Source: Cystobacter fuscus DSM 2262 (lineage in GTDB: Bacteria; Myxococcota; Myxococcia; Myxococcales; Myxococcaceae). From it: DNA of 64,000 nt. Below, piece by piece: positions 54,330 to 63,973 of this stretch (positions are counted from its first letter, which is position 1; the number at the start of each line of letters is the position of its first letter). The DNA is taken from contig NZ_ANAH02000017.1 in NCBI RefSeq assembly GCF_000335475.2, positions 124,001 to 188,000 of the forward strand. Reading direction: 5' to 3'. Both the position numbers and the translations under genes were made by a program. The notes below the pieces were generated by a model. That model did no database searches, was not told where the DNA came from, and saw only the letters and a list, made by a program, of their open reading frames with translations.

Positions 54330-56063
54330 CTAGGAGAGCCGGGGGATGGAAGCTTCCAGCAACTCCCCGGCCACGAGCGCCGCGCCCCTCGCCTCGCAGG
54401 ACTCCCACATGCGCAGGAAGGCCTCGGCCGAGGAGAAGAGTGGATCCAACTGCTCGTCCTTCATGCCCACGTGGACGAGGTCCCGGATGAAGTCCGGCAC
54501 CAGCCCGATATGGGCGAGGCCCTCGGTGTTGAAGTCGAACTCGCGCGAGCCGGCCCGCGAGCGCGCGAAGGGCACGTCCGTGCGGTACATGGTGCCCGTG
54601 TAGGGCAGGGGAGGCGCGTTCAACTGGGCGATCTGTTGCGGGCGCCGACGCTTGACGCGCAGCGAGTCGTCCACGAGTCCATGGGCGGCGTGGGGCCCGT
54701 AGCGGGGCCCGGGCTGCTGGTTGAGGCCGTTGAAGTCGGTGCCCATGGCCACGCCGCCCCGGCCCACCTCGCGCAGCAGGGACACGGCGTACTGGTAGGA
54801 CTGCGCCCACGTCTTGGACGAGCGCGCGCAGTCATTGGCCACGCTGCTGCCCGGGAAGTCCTTCAGCTCGTGCTGGTTGGTGATGGGGGCGAGCATCCCC
54901 CCGAGCTCCAGGATGCGCCGCGCCTGCTCGCGCGTCTTCATGCCCTCGTGGGCGCGCTTGCCCTTGATGCTCGTCTCGTGGGGCTCCAGCGCCTGGTCGC
55001 GGAAGGCGCAGTGCGAGGCGACCACGGGGTAGCCGCGGCCCTCGGCCAGGGCGAGCGCCGCGTTGGTGCAGTGCGTGGACATGTGGTCCACGTCGAGGAT
55101 GAACCCCTGGCGCATGGCCTCGCGCAGGAAGGCCTCGCCCACGGGGGTGAGCCCCTTGCGGTTGATGTGGCCCAGGCCCGGCGCGTTGAGGGCATAACCT
55201 CCCGGGTAGCGCGCCCCATGCAACACCTCGTAGACGGTGATGGCCGCGCGCGTCTCGAAGCCCAGGTCCTGCCCCATGCGGAAGCTCACCTGGTTGCTGC
55301 CCTCCACGTCGAAGAAGCGGCCGCGCAGGTAGTGGTTGAGCAGGTTGAACTTGTCGTCGTAGACGGCGGCGCCCCCCAGGCTGTTGTTGGCCAGGTGCAG
55401 CGGCGTCATCATCCGGATGCCCTGCTCGCGCAGCCACTCGAAGATGCGCGGCAGGTGCTCGGGCGTGAGGGGCTGCTTGTTGAGCGCCGCCCGGTCTCCG
55501 CGCAGGCTGTCCAGCGAGTCCACCTCCACCCCGGCCACCACGGCGAGCTTGCCCTCGGTGATGAGCCGTCGGGCCTCGGCGGCGCTCAGGGCCAGCCCCA
55601 TCCAGCTCGCGTGCCGCGCGGTGAAGCGGCGCAGCTCCCTCATCTGCTTCTCGATGGAGCGCTCGTCCGAGTCCAGGGGTTGCCCGCGCCGTTGCATCTG
55701 CTCGCCGAGCAGCTCGTTGTGCACGGCCACGCTGCACAGCAGCCGCAGCCCCCCGTCATGGGCGCGCTTGAGCCAGTCCACGAACACCTGCTGGTGCGCC
55801 ATGGTGCTGAAGGAGGGCCAGTCCGCGTAGGTGCCATGGCCACAGGGGCCGTGGCCGAAGCCCCCCTCGATGAACGCCTGCACCAGGGGCCAGTCCCGGC
55901 CGAACTGCCCCAGTCCCCAGGCCCCGTGCAGGTGGAGATCACACCGGGACAGCGCCCGCTCGATGTCTCCATCCGGGAAGCCCGCGAGCAGATGCCCGCC
56001 GAATCCGAGGTGAGCCATCACGTGGCAGTGCAGATCGGCGAAGCCAAACACGGGGGACACCAT
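54330..56063 (-). CDS. Membrane dipeptidase-like amidohydrolase (peptidase M19 family)
   Basis: A 577-residue protein. FGFADLHCH supplies the first two metal ligands of the renal-dipeptidase fold. Later ligand regions include VAGVEVDSLDSL (Glu), LDVDHMSTHCT and ASHCAF (His), and MGTDFNGLN (Asp). It is longer than typical M19 enzymes (about 400). ATG 56063 has a GGAGG site. There is no signal peptide. It would hydrolyse dipeptides or similar amides. The TetR gene lies upstream on the same strand after 76 bp, with no evidence of linkage. Confidence 0.85.
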   Translation of the reverse strand: MVSPVFGFADLHCHVMAHLGFGGHLLAGFPDGDIERALSRCDLHLHGAWGLGQFGRDWPLVQAFIEGGFGHGPCGHGTYADWPSFSTMAHQQVFVDWLKRAHDGGLRLLCSVAVHNELLGEQMQRRGQPLDSDERSIEKQMRELRRFTARHASWMGLALSAAEARRLITEGKLAVVAGVEVDSLDSLRGDRAALNKQPLTPEHLPRIFEWLREQGIRMMTPLHLANNSLGGAAVYDDKFNLLNHYLRGRFFDVEGSNQVSFRMGQDLGFETRAAITVYEVLHGARYPGGYALNAPGLGHINRKGLTPVGEAFLREAMRQGFILDVDHMSTHCTNAALALAEGRGYPVVASHCAFRDQALEPHETSIKGKRAHEGMKTREQARRILELGGMLAPITNQHELKDFPGSSVANDCARSSKTWAQSYQYAVSLLREVGRGGVAMGTDFNGLNQQPGPRYGPHAAHGLVDDSLRVKRRRPQQIAQLNAPPLPYTGTMYRTDVPFARSRAGSREFDFNTEGLAHIGLVPDFIRDLVHVGMKDEQLDPLFSSAEAFLRMWESCEARGAALVAGELLEASIPRLS

Positions 56064-56139
56064 GGGAACCTCCGGGGCCGGGCGAGAAGGCGACCTGGGA
56101 CCACGGCGGTCTCGGGTCGTTGCGGCTCTCCAGGGTATT

Positions 56140-56790
56140 TTAAACGCCACTCCCACGCCCTGGCTTCACGGCTCCAGGGTTGAGTACGAGGCACAAGCGC
56201 AGGGCGGCGCCGACGACCTCGTGAATCGGCCGCGTGTAGCCGCTCGAAATCCAGCTCAAGGCGATGTGGAGCACGCCTCCGACCACGCCCGCGCGCAGCA
56301 GGGGATCGTCCGCCGCGCCGCCTCCTTCCCGCGGCGTGAGCGTCCGGGTGATCAGCGCTCCAAAGGCCTCGAGGGCGGCGACGAGGGCCCGGTCCACCGC
56401 GGGGCTCACTCCCGAGATCTCCACGAGGAAGACCCGCGCCGATTGGGGATTGCCCTGGAGCAGCTCGTAATAGGCCTGGAGCATCGCGCGGGTGCGCTCG
56501 AGGGCTTCTCCCGAGCTCCCGGCACTCGCCTTCTCCAACTCCCCGAAGAGGAAGTCCTTCACGGCCTGGAACGAGGCGACGAGCAACTCCTCGCTGTTGG
56601 AGAACGACTCGTAGAAGTAGCGCTCGGTCAGCCCGGCCGCCTCACAGACGGCCTTCACCGTCGCGTGGCGATACCCCTGTGCGCCATAGACGTGGATGGC
56701 CGCTTCGATGAACTGTTCGCGCCGCTGCGCCCTGCGCTCCTCGGCGGAGGAGCCGCGATAGAGTCGTTGATCCGCCATGCTGGGGGGCAT
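56140..56790 (-). CDS. TetR-family transcriptional regulator
   Basis: A 216-residue TetR. The DNA-binding domain has RREQFIEAAIHVYGAQGYRHATVKAVCEAAGLTERYFYESFSN in diverged form, with helix 3 TERYFYESF. The ligand domain is unassigned. Candidate starts are 56808, 56790 and 56778; 56790 is preferred because 56808 lies within the TTGACA box of the divergent region. It is divergent from a flavin monooxygenase gene across a short region with a TTGTCA dyad, the standard arrangement for a TetR repressor and its target. Confidence 0.86.
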   Translation of the reverse strand: MPPSMADQRLYRGSSAEERRAQRREQFIEAAIHVYGAQGYRHATVKAVCEAAGLTERYFYESFSNSEELLVASFQAVKDFLFGELEKASAGSSGEALERTRAMLQAYYELLQGNPQSARVFLVEISGVSPAVDRALVAALEAFGALITRTLTPREGGGAADDPLLRAGVVGGVLHIALSWISSGYTRPIHEVVGAALRLCLVLNPGAVKPGRGSGV

Positions 56791-56801
56791 GGGTCCATCT
56801 A

Positions 56802-56835
56802 TTGACATGACTCGTTGTCAGATACAAATTGACAA
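56802..56835 (+). promoter_or_regulatory. Promoter and TetR operator dyad between tetR and the monooxygenase gene
   Basis: TTGTCA (56815-56820) and TGACAA (56830-56835) form a perfect 6-bp dyad over a 9-bp spacer, in the style of TetR-family operators. A TTGACA box (56802-56807) with TACAAA 15 bp later faces the monooxygenase. Repressor binding at the dyad would cover this -10 region. Confidence 0.55.
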
Positions 56836-56870
56836 TGAGCGGTGTCACTTCTTTCGAGCAGGGAGTTCTC

Positions 56871-58445
56871 ATGGTTGGCCGCGCGGACCTGAACGAACAC
56901 ACGTCGGGCGGCCTGGCCGCGAGGGCGGACGCTCCGGTGGAGCACCACGACGTGCTCATCGTCGGGGCCGGGTTGTCCGGTATCGGCGCGGCCTATCACT
57001 TACAGACCAGGTGCCCGGACAAGCGATATGTGATCCTCGAGGGGCGCGAGGCGATCGGCGGGACGTGGGATTTGTTCCGCTATCCCGGCATCCGCTCGGA
57101 CTCGGACATGCACACGCTGGGCTACGCGTTCCGGCCGTGGGTCGAGGCGAAGGCGATCGCCGACGGGCCGTCCATCCTGCGCTACGTGCGGGAGACGGCG
57201 CGCGAGCATGGGATTGAGCGGCACATCCGCTTCCGGCACCACGTCAAGCGGGCCTCATGGTCCTCGAAGGAGGCGCGCTGGACGGTGGAGGCCGAGCGTG
57301 GGCCTGGCAAGGAACTCGTGCGCTACACCTGTGACTTCCTGCTCATGTGCAGCGGCTACTACGACTACGCCGAGGGCTATCGGCCCGACTTCCCCGGGGA
57401 GGAGCGCTTCCAGGGCCGCATCGTCCATCCGCAGTTCTGGCCGGAGTCGTTGGACTACGAGAACAAGCGCGTCGTGGTGATTGGCAGTGGCGCGACGGCC
57501 GTCACCCTCGTGCCGGAGATGGCGAAGAAGGCCGCGCACGTCACCATGCTGCAGCGCTCGCCGACGTATGTCGTCTCGCGCCCGGCCGAGGACCGTCTCG
57601 CCAACGCATTGCGCCGCCGCTTGCCGGTGAAGCTCGCCTATGCGCTCACGCGCTGGAGGAACGTGCTCGGCGGTCTGTTCTCCTTCAGGCTGGTGCGTAA
57701 GTGGCCCCAGTGGGCCAAGAAGAACCTCATCGCTCTGGTGCGCGAGCAATTGGGCCCCGACTACGACGTCGCGACCCATTTCACGCCGCGCTACGATCCG
57801 TGGGATCAGCGCATCTGCCTCGTCCCGGACGCGGACCTGTTCAACGCGCTCAAGCAGGGCAGCGCCTCGGTCGTCACTGATCACATCGAGACGTTCACCG
57901 AGAAGGGCCTTTCACTGCGCTCCGGCCAGCAGCTCGAGGCGGATGTCGTCGTGACCGCCACGGGTCTCAAGCTGCAACTGCTCAGCGACATCGAGTTCAG
58001 CTTCGACGGCGAGCGGCGTGACTTGTCGAAGAGCCTCACCTACAAGGGCATGATGTTCAGCGACGTGCCCAACCTGGCCTTCGCGTTCGGCTACACCAAC
58101 GCGTCGTGGACGCTGAAGGTGGACCTCACCTTCGAGTATGTCTGCCGGCTGCTCAATCACATGCGGCGGCATGGCTACACGCACTGCACGCCGCGCCGCG
58201 ACGCCTCGGTCGAGGAGGAGCCCTTCCTGGACTTCTCGTCGGGCTACGTCCAGCGGGCGCTCGGGCTGATGCCGAAGCAGGGCTCGAGGCGGCCGTGGAG
58301 GCTTTATCAGAACTACGCGCTCGATCTGCTCACGCTGCGCTTCGGCAGGGTCGACGATGGCACGATGGAGTTCGCTCGCGCGGCGAAGCCCGCCACGGCC
58401 GGACAGCCCCAGCTCGCGGCGGCGAGGACGCGCGAGGCCGCCTGA
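56871..58445 (+). CDS. Flavin-containing Baeyer-Villiger-type monooxygenase
   Basis: A 524-residue flavoprotein. FAD motif: VLIVGAGLSGIGAAYHL. BVMO fingerprint: FQGRIVHPQFWPE (FxGxxxHxxxW). NADPH motif: VVVIGSGATAVTL. ATG 56871 has a CAGGGAG site; two upstream in-frame starts lie in the operator and lack one. Such enzymes insert oxygen into ketones or N-hydroxylate amines, with NADPH and O2. It is probably induced through the divergent TetR protein. The substrate is unknown. Confidence 0.9.
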   Translation: MVGRADLNEHTSGGLAARADAPVEHHDVLIVGAGLSGIGAAYHLQTRCPDKRYVILEGREAIGGTWDLFRYPGIRSDSDMHTLGYAFRPWVEAKAIADGPSILRYVRETAREHGIERHIRFRHHVKRASWSSKEARWTVEAERGPGKELVRYTCDFLLMCSGYYDYAEGYRPDFPGEERFQGRIVHPQFWPESLDYENKRVVVIGSGATAVTLVPEMAKKAAHVTMLQRSPTYVVSRPAEDRLANALRRRLPVKLAYALTRWRNVLGGLFSFRLVRKWPQWAKKNLIALVREQLGPDYDVATHFTPRYDPWDQRICLVPDADLFNALKQGSASVVTDHIETFTEKGLSLRSGQQLEADVVVTATGLKLQLLSDIEFSFDGERRDLSKSLTYKGMMFSDVPNLAFAFGYTNASWTLKVDLTFEYVCRLLNHMRRHGYTHCTPRRDASVEEEPFLDFSSGYVQRALGLMPKQGSRRPWRLYQNYALDLLTLRFGRVDDGTMEFARAAKPATAGQPQLAAARTREAA

Positions 58446-58604
58446 CATCGCCCGGGCACGGGTTGTGATCTGCCTCACGGGTCCAGTGTGAATGGGATCA
58501 CTTCCTGGCGGCAGGGGGGTGAATAGTCTTTCAAGAAAAGAACAGTCCTGGTGATAGCGCACCGGACGTTCCCGTCGTGAAAGGCTGTCCTCCAGGAGGT
58601 CGTC

Positions 58605-61600
58605 GTGACCGGACGCGCGCACGTGGATGACGTGGATCAGAAGGCTTCCCCCGACGCCCAGTTCTTGGAGAGGACCCTCACGTGCGGACAACCTGGTGCG
58701 CCGCGGCCCGGCGTGGAACAAGTCGCGCATCCCGGGCTCTCCTTGTCGCCGGGAGGTCCCCCGCTGGCGGGACGCTACACCGTCTTGGAACTGCTCGGAC
58801 AGGGTGGGATGGGGGTGGTACTCGCCGCTTATGACTCGCGGTTGGATCGGCGTGTGGCCCTCAAGTTGGTGCGTCACGGGTCGGTGCCCAGCGTGCCTCA
58901 GCTCGAGGCCCGCATGGTGCGCGAGGCCCAGGCCATGGCACGGCTCAACCACCCCAACGTGGTGGCCATCTACGACGCGGTCAACCTTCCGGAGGGCTCA
59001 CTCTTCATCGCCATGGAGATGGTGGAGGGGCAGACGCTGCTGCAATGGGGTGAACGGCAGCCTCGCACGTGGCATGAGATTTTGATGGCCTATCTGGCCG
59101 CTGGCCGGGGGCTTGCCGCGGCGCACGCGTCGGGGATCGTCCACCGCGACTTCAAGCCGCACAACGTCCTGGTGGGCAAGGATGGGCGGGTGCGGGTGAC
59201 GGACTTCGGGCTGGCGCGAGCGGAGTCTTCACTCGACCCGAGGCAGGCGAACCCCACCCACGGGGCGGCGGATGTCTGGTCCAGTGGGCTCACCGTACCA
59301 GGCACGCTGATGGGCACTCCCGCGTACATGGCTCCCGAGCAGCTGTTGGGCAAGGCCGCCGACTCTCGGAGCGATCTGTTCTCCTTCTGCGTGGCCCTCT
59401 ACCAGTCTCTCTACGGGCAGTTGCCCTTCGACGCCACCAACATCGCCGAACTCACCCGTGCCCAACTCGAGGGGCAGATCAAGCAACCTCCTGCTCAATC
59501 CAATGTGCCGGAGTGGGTGACTCGCACGATCTTGTGGGGGTTGAAGGCCGATCCTCAGCAGCGCCCGGCCTCCATGTCGGAACTGATCGCGGCGCTGGAG
59601 GACTCTCCCCAAAAGCATTGGGTATGGCTGCGCACGGGGGCCATGGCGGCGATGCTGGCCTTGCTGGTCGTCCTGCCGTCCTTGCTTCGCCCCCTGCCCA
59701 CCGAGCCCTTGTGTCGTGGCGGTGCCCGCCGTCTGGCGGGGTTGTGGGAAGGCGTTCGCAAGGAGGCCCTCGGCCAGGTCTTCCATGCTACCGGCAAGCC
59801 CAACGCGGACGAGTCCTGGGCCCGTACCTCGGCAGTGTTGGACACCTACACGCGCGACTGGATGGCCATGCATGTCGAGGCGTGCGAGGCCACGCGCGTG
59901 CGCGGTGAGCAATCCGATGAGGTGCTTTCCCTGCGTATGGAGTGTCTGGATCGGCGGCTGCAATCGCTGCGCGCCCTCACCGACCTCTACGCCCATGCCG
60001 ATGCCTCCTTGGTGGATCAGGCGGCCAAGGCCGCCCATGCACTGCCGCCCCTCGATAGTTGCGCCAATGTGCAGATGCTGCGCTCCACCATCCGGCCACC
60101 GGAGGACGCGGCCACCCATCACAAGGTGGAGCGGCTCCGGGCACAGCTCGCCGAGGCCCGGGCCCTCTTCGACAGCGGCCAGTTCGACCCGGCCCTGGCG
60201 CGTACGCGGAAGGTGGCTGACGAGGCCCTGGCCATGCGCTATCGCCCCCTGCAGGCCGAAGTGCTCGAGCTGCGCGGCGCCCTGGAAGAGAAGGTGGGGG
60301 ACCTGGAGTCCTCGGAGTCCTCGCTCCATCAGGCGGTGTGGGCCGCGGAGGCGGGCCGCCATGACGAGGTGCTGGCCTCGGCCTTGGCCCGGCTGGTGCG
60401 CTCGGCGATGCTCCAGTCGCACTTCGAGCAGGGCCGCGAGTGGGCCGAGCACGCTCGTGCCGTCCTGGAGCGCATGGGCGGGGACGCGCGTATCGAGGCC
60501 ATGGTGACCAACGCCCTGGGTGCCATCTCCATGCGCGAGGACAAGACGGCCGAGGCGTTGGAGAACTTCCGCCAGGTGGTGGTGCTGCGCCAGCAGGTCT
60601 ACTCGACCGAGCACCCGGAGGTGGCGGCGGCCTACAACAACCTCGGGGCGGCGCTCACCAAGGCCGCACGGTTACCCGAGGCTCGTGAGGCGCTGTCGCA
60701 CGCGCAGCAACTCTACGCGAAGACGCTGGGACCGCATCACCTGGAGACGGGCAATGCGTTGCACAACCTGGGAATCCTCGCACAGAAGACCGCCGACGAC
60801 CAGGCCGCCGTGGACTACCTCCAACGGGCCCTGGAGGCACGCGAGGTGGGCTCGCAGCGCAAGACGCTCGATGTGGCCATGACGTATGCCACCCTGGGCG
60901 CGAGCTACTGCCACCTGCACGACCACGCACGGTGTCTGTCCGCCTACGAGCGTGCCCTGGAGATCCGCCGTGAAATCCTCGGTCCCGAGCACACGGATGT
61001 GGCCGCCAGCCTGGTGGATGCCGCGGGGGCCCTCCATGCCTCAGGCCGCCTGGGCGAGGCGCTAGCGCACTACCAGCGGGCACTGCGGATCGCGGAGGCC
61101 GCCAAGCAGCAGGTGCCCTATCAGCTCATCAATCCCCTGAGCGGCATCGGCGAGGTGTTGCTCGCGCAGGGCAAGCGCGCGGAGTCGCTGCCCTATCTCC
61201 AGAGGGCACTGGCCCTGGCGGAGAAGAGCGAGGTCGATGATGTCTGGGCGCTCTCCACCGTGGTGGAGGATCTGGCCGACTGGTACCTCAAGGGCGGCCA
61301 GCACCGCCAGGCGTTGCGGTACTACCAGCGGGCGCTGGCCCTGGAGGAGAGGCGGGTGCCCGCGCACCACCCGGAACTCTTCGGACCACTGGTGGGCGTG
61401 GCGGAGTGCCAGTTCGCGCTCCATGCGCCCGCCGCGGCCCGCGCGGCGCTGGAGCGAGCCCTGGCGACCGAGCCGCTCTCCCACCTCTCCGCCAGCTCCC
61501 TCGCCCATGCCCGCTCCCTGCTGACAAAGGCGACAGGGGTCGGTAACGAAGAGGGTCGAGGAGGTGCCGTGACCCTCCTGGGGCAGGTTGATGGTGGGGC

Positions 61601-61643
61601 ACCGAGCCCAGCAGCACCTGCCCTTGTCCGTCGAGTGCCTTGA
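58605..61643 (+). CDS. Membrane Ser/Thr protein kinase with TPR region
   Basis: A 1012-residue PknB-type kinase. Start GTG 58605 behind AGGAGGT. Kinase domain about 57-335: LGQGGMGVV, the ATP-Lys in RVALKLV, IVHRDFKPHNVLVG (catalytic loop), TDFGLAR, GTPAYMAPEQ. One helix lies at about 343-365 (AMAAMLALLVVLPSLL). The rest (about 470-990) is TPR repeats on the presumed outer side, such as AAYNNLGAALTKAARLPEAREAL and GNALHNLGILAQKTADDQAAVDYL. This is a standard myxobacterial kinase-TPR receptor. Its ligand and substrate are unknown. It stands alone. Confidence 0.95.
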   Translation: MTGRAHVDDVDQKASPDAQFLERTLTCGQPGAPRPGVEQVAHPGLSLSPGGPPLAGRYTVLELLGQGGMGVVLAAYDSRLDRRVALKLVRHGSVPSVPQLEARMVREAQAMARLNHPNVVAIYDAVNLPEGSLFIAMEMVEGQTLLQWGERQPRTWHEILMAYLAAGRGLAAAHASGIVHRDFKPHNVLVGKDGRVRVTDFGLARAESSLDPRQANPTHGAADVWSSGLTVPGTLMGTPAYMAPEQLLGKAADSRSDLFSFCVALYQSLYGQLPFDATNIAELTRAQLEGQIKQPPAQSNVPEWVTRTILWGLKADPQQRPASMSELIAALEDSPQKHWVWLRTGAMAAMLALLVVLPSLLRPLPTEPLCRGGARRLAGLWEGVRKEALGQVFHATGKPNADESWARTSAVLDTYTRDWMAMHVEACEATRVRGEQSDEVLSLRMECLDRRLQSLRALTDLYAHADASLVDQAAKAAHALPPLDSCANVQMLRSTIRPPEDAATHHKVERLRAQLAEARALFDSGQFDPALARTRKVADEALAMRYRPLQAEVLELRGALEEKVGDLESSESSLHQAVWAAEAGRHDEVLASALARLVRSAMLQSHFEQGREWAEHARAVLERMGGDARIEAMVTNALGAISMREDKTAEALENFRQVVVLRQQVYSTEHPEVAAAYNNLGAALTKAARLPEAREALSHAQQLYAKTLGPHHLETGNALHNLGILAQKTADDQAAVDYLQRALEAREVGSQRKTLDVAMTYATLGASYCHLHDHARCLSAYERALEIRREILGPEHTDVAASLVDAAGALHASGRLGEALAHYQRALRIAEAAKQQVPYQLINPLSGIGEVLLAQGKRAESLPYLQRALALAEKSEVDDVWALSTVVEDLADWYLKGGQHRQALRYYQRALALEERRVPAHHPELFGPLVGVAECQFALHAPAAARAALERALATEPLSHLSASSLAHARSLLTKATGVGNEEGRGGAVTLLGQVDGGAPSPAAPALVRRVP

Positions 61644-61693
61644 GCTGGCGCTGGCGGTCTGGAGAGGCCCAGCCATTTCCGAGGCTGGTGTGC

Positions 61694-62761
61694 TCAGAAG
61701 CGCAGCAGCGCCCCTTCCATCGTCAGCCCGGGGCCGAAGGCGAGCATCACGCCATACTCACCCGGCTGCGGCTTGTCCTGGGCGATCATGTCCTCCAGAA
61801 CGAGGTAGACGGTGGCCGAGGCGCAGTTGCCGTACTCCTCGAGGATGTGCCAGGTGGAGCGGAGCTGGGAGTCGCTCAGTCCGTATTTCTGGCCGAGCAC
61901 CTCCACGATCTTCGGACCACCCGGGTGGATGGCCCAGTGCTTGATGTCACCCGTGCTCAGGCCGGCCCTCGCGGTGAGGGTTCCGATGAGCGAGTCGACG
62001 TGCTCGCGGATGAGACCGGGCACTTCGGGCGAGAGCGTCATCCGGAAGCCCTCGTCCACCAGGCGCCACGTCATCAGGTCGACCGCGTCGTAGAGGTGCG
62101 TGGAGGTGAAGTCCAGCACCTGGGGCCCCACACCCGGCGGCTCCATGCCCATCACCGTGGAGGCACTGGCATCGGCGAAGAGCGCGTGGATGACGAGCTG
62201 CTCGCGGTTCGACTCCTCGGGGCGGACGTGGAGCGAGCTGAACTCGGTACAGTTGAGGAGCACGCGCTCGTTCGGGCGGGCCATGAGGCTGTCCAGGGCG
62301 ACGTTGAGCGCGTTCATCCCTCCGTTGCAGGCCATGTTGCCCACGAAGGTGCGTCGCAGCCGGGAGGGCAGGTGGTGATTCCTCGCCAGGAGCAGGTCCG
62401 GCGTGGGTGCGATGTAGCCGGTGCTGCTGGCCATGACGAAGCTGCCAATGGTCTCGCGATCCACCTTGTGCAGCACCGCCTCCAGCGAGCGGCCGCCCAC
62501 TTCCTGCACTTCCCGCTCGAAGATGGCCATGCGCTCGCCGAGCCCGACCTTGCGCTTGAGCATCTCGTTCGGGTCCAGGGCCAGGTGGCGGCGCTTCACG
62601 CGGACCCGGCGGATGATGCGCTCGAGCGCGGCGATCTCCCCGTACATCTGCTTGCCGAACGTCTCGTAGAGATCCTTCTGGAGATAGGCGTTCTTCGGGA
62701 ACGCCGAGCTCAGGCCGAGGAACGTGGGATGAAGATCGCGGGTGGACGTGTTGTTGTTCAT
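61694..62761 (-). CDS. Type III polyketide synthase
   Basis: A 355-residue chalcone-synthase-fold enzyme. The catalytic triad is intact: Cys145 in GNMACNGGM, His279 in IHPGGPK and Asn312 in EYGNCAS. The C-terminal GPGLTMEGALLRF matches the family end. Type III PKSs build alkylresorcinols, pyrones or tetrahydroxynaphthalene from acyl-CoA starters and malonyl-CoA. It is the last gene of a minus-strand set with a 68-residue protein and an SDR, which may reduce or modify the product. No methyltransferase is seen in this window, but the operon may extend beyond it. Confidence 0.92.
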   Translation of the reverse strand: MNNNTSTRDLHPTFLGLSSAFPKNAYLQKDLYETFGKQMYGEIAALERIIRRVRVKRRHLALDPNEMLKRKVGLGERMAIFEREVQEVGGRSLEAVLHKVDRETIGSFVMASSTGYIAPTPDLLLARNHHLPSRLRRTFVGNMACNGGMNALNVALDSLMARPNERVLLNCTEFSSLHVRPEESNREQLVIHALFADASASTVMGMEPPGVGPQVLDFTSTHLYDAVDLMTWRLVDEGFRMTLSPEVPGLIREHVDSLIGTLTARAGLSTGDIKHWAIHPGGPKIVEVLGQKYGLSDSQLRSTWHILEEYGNCASATVYLVLEDMIAQDKPQPGEYGVMLAFGPGLTMEGALLRF

Positions 62762-62883
62762 GGGAGGCTCGTTCTGTGAAAGGAAGGAGTTTCGAGGCGA
62801 AATCCCTGTCCACGCCTGGGCGGTGACATGTGGATGGATTGCCGTGGTTTCTGTTGTGATGACGCTGGTGGAATGAGCGGTTC

Positions 62884-63090
62884 TCAGCGTGCGTTTCGAG
62901 GGAAGAGCCGCTCCTCCCCCGAGGTGTCCACGAGGGTGTTGGGGCGCTGCCCCTTCTGGACGCAGTGGGTGACCAGATCGAGCAACTCGTTGATGATCCG
63001 GATGATCTGGTCGGGGGTGTACCCGTACGTGCGCAGCTCCCGGAAGAACGAGCGCGCGGTGATGCGAGGACCCTTGGTGTCTGTGTTCAT
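62884..63090 (-). CDS. Small protein of unknown function in the PKS operon
   Basis: A 68-residue protein starting MNTDTKGPRITARSF. It is mostly one amphipathic helix (SFFRELRTYGYTPDQIIRIINELLDLVTHC) with a basic tail. It lies between the SDR and PKS genes on the same strand, 122 bp before the PKS. No family recognised and no clear Shine-Dalgarno. Residue composition is protein-like, so it is probably real, but the start could differ. Confidence 0.55.
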   Translation of the reverse strand: MNTDTKGPRITARSFFRELRTYGYTPDQIIRIINELLDLVTHCVQKGQRPNTLVDTSGEERLFPRNAR

Positions 63091-63137
63091 GATGAACAGA
63101 CAGACGAGCCAGCGCACAGGTGTGACGGTGCCATGTG

Positions 63138-63893
63138 TCAACGCATGTGGCGGGCGAGCCTGTCGAAGAGGGCTCCGGGAATCACTTGCATCAAGCGCAT
63201 GACGAGGGCGGGCTGCCAGGGCAGGGCGCACCGGGCCTTGCCCTGGAGGATGGCGCGTCCCATGCGTGCCGCCGCGTCCTTCTCCTCCAGGGCGAAGGGC
63301 TCGGGATGGGCTCGCACCGCGTGGTGGTTGCGCAGGTGGCCGGGGTAGACGCAGGTGATGCGCAGCGGGGTGTTCCACAGCTCCGCGCGAAGGCTCTCCA
63401 TGAAATTGGAGATGAACGCCTTGGAGCCCGAGTAGGCCGAGCGCCTGGCCAGGCCCCGGTACGCGGCGAGGCTGGAGATGCCCACCAGGTGCCCACGGCC
63501 ACGCTTCAACATGCGTGGCAGCACCGCCGACAGGAGCGCCACCGTGCCCGTGACATTGATCTGGAGGAGGTGGTGCGCGCTCTCCCAGGGGAAGTTCCGG
63601 GCGCTCGTCTCCTCGTACATGCCCGCGGCGACCACCAGATCCAGCCCGCCACACTCCTCGTCGAGGGCGAGGATGCGCTCCCGTGCGGACTCCACGCGGG
63701 TGGTGTCCAGCTCCACGGGGATGAGCTGGGCGCCGGAGTCCCGGGCCCGCGCGAGGTAGGGCTCCAGCTCCTCCGGGTCGCGCGCCGCGACGTAGACGCG
63801 CACTCCCTTCTCGCCGAGCCAGAGCGCCAGTTCGCGTGCGAGCTGGCTCGGGGCTCCCGCGATGAGCGCGGTTCGATACTCCTGCTTCATCAT
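63138..63893 (-). CDS. Short-chain dehydrogenase with degenerate cofactor loop
   Basis: A 251-residue SDR in the type III PKS operon. Active-site residues are kept: ISSLAAY Ser and AYSGSKAF Tyr/Lys. The cofactor loop, normally TGxxxGxG, reads AGAPSQLA, so two of its glycines are missing, and NAG reads AAG. It could still bind NADP weakly. Its likely job is reduction of a polyketide or an acyl intermediate. Two adjacent ATGs (63893, 63890) are possible starts, and an upstream hairpin separates it from the next gene. Confidence 0.82.
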   Translation of the reverse strand: MMKQEYRTALIAGAPSQLARELALWLGEKGVRVYVAARDPEELEPYLARARDSGAQLIPVELDTTRVESARERILALDEECGGLDLVVAAGMYEETSARNFPWESAHHLLQINVTGTVALLSAVLPRMLKRGRGHLVGISSLAAYRGLARRSAYSGSKAFISNFMESLRAELWNTPLRITCVYPGHLRNHHAVRAHPEPFALEEKDAAARMGRAILQGKARCALPWQPALVMRLMQVIPGALFDRLARHMR

Positions 63894-63906
63894 GTGCCGT
63901 CTCTCC

Positions 63907-63928
63907 AGGCGGGCCCGGAGGCCCGCCT
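63907..63928 (-). terminator. Hairpin before the SDR gene
   Basis: AGGCGGGCC (63907-63915) pairs perfectly with GGCCCGCCT (63920-63928) over CGGA. On the minus strand it lies between the end of a gene outside the window and the SDR start. It could terminate that gene or act in the SDR leader. Confidence 0.5.
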
Positions 63929-63973
63929 CGTTCGTGTTCGTCTCCAGGTTGGGTGGAGCAGGGCGCGGAGGGT

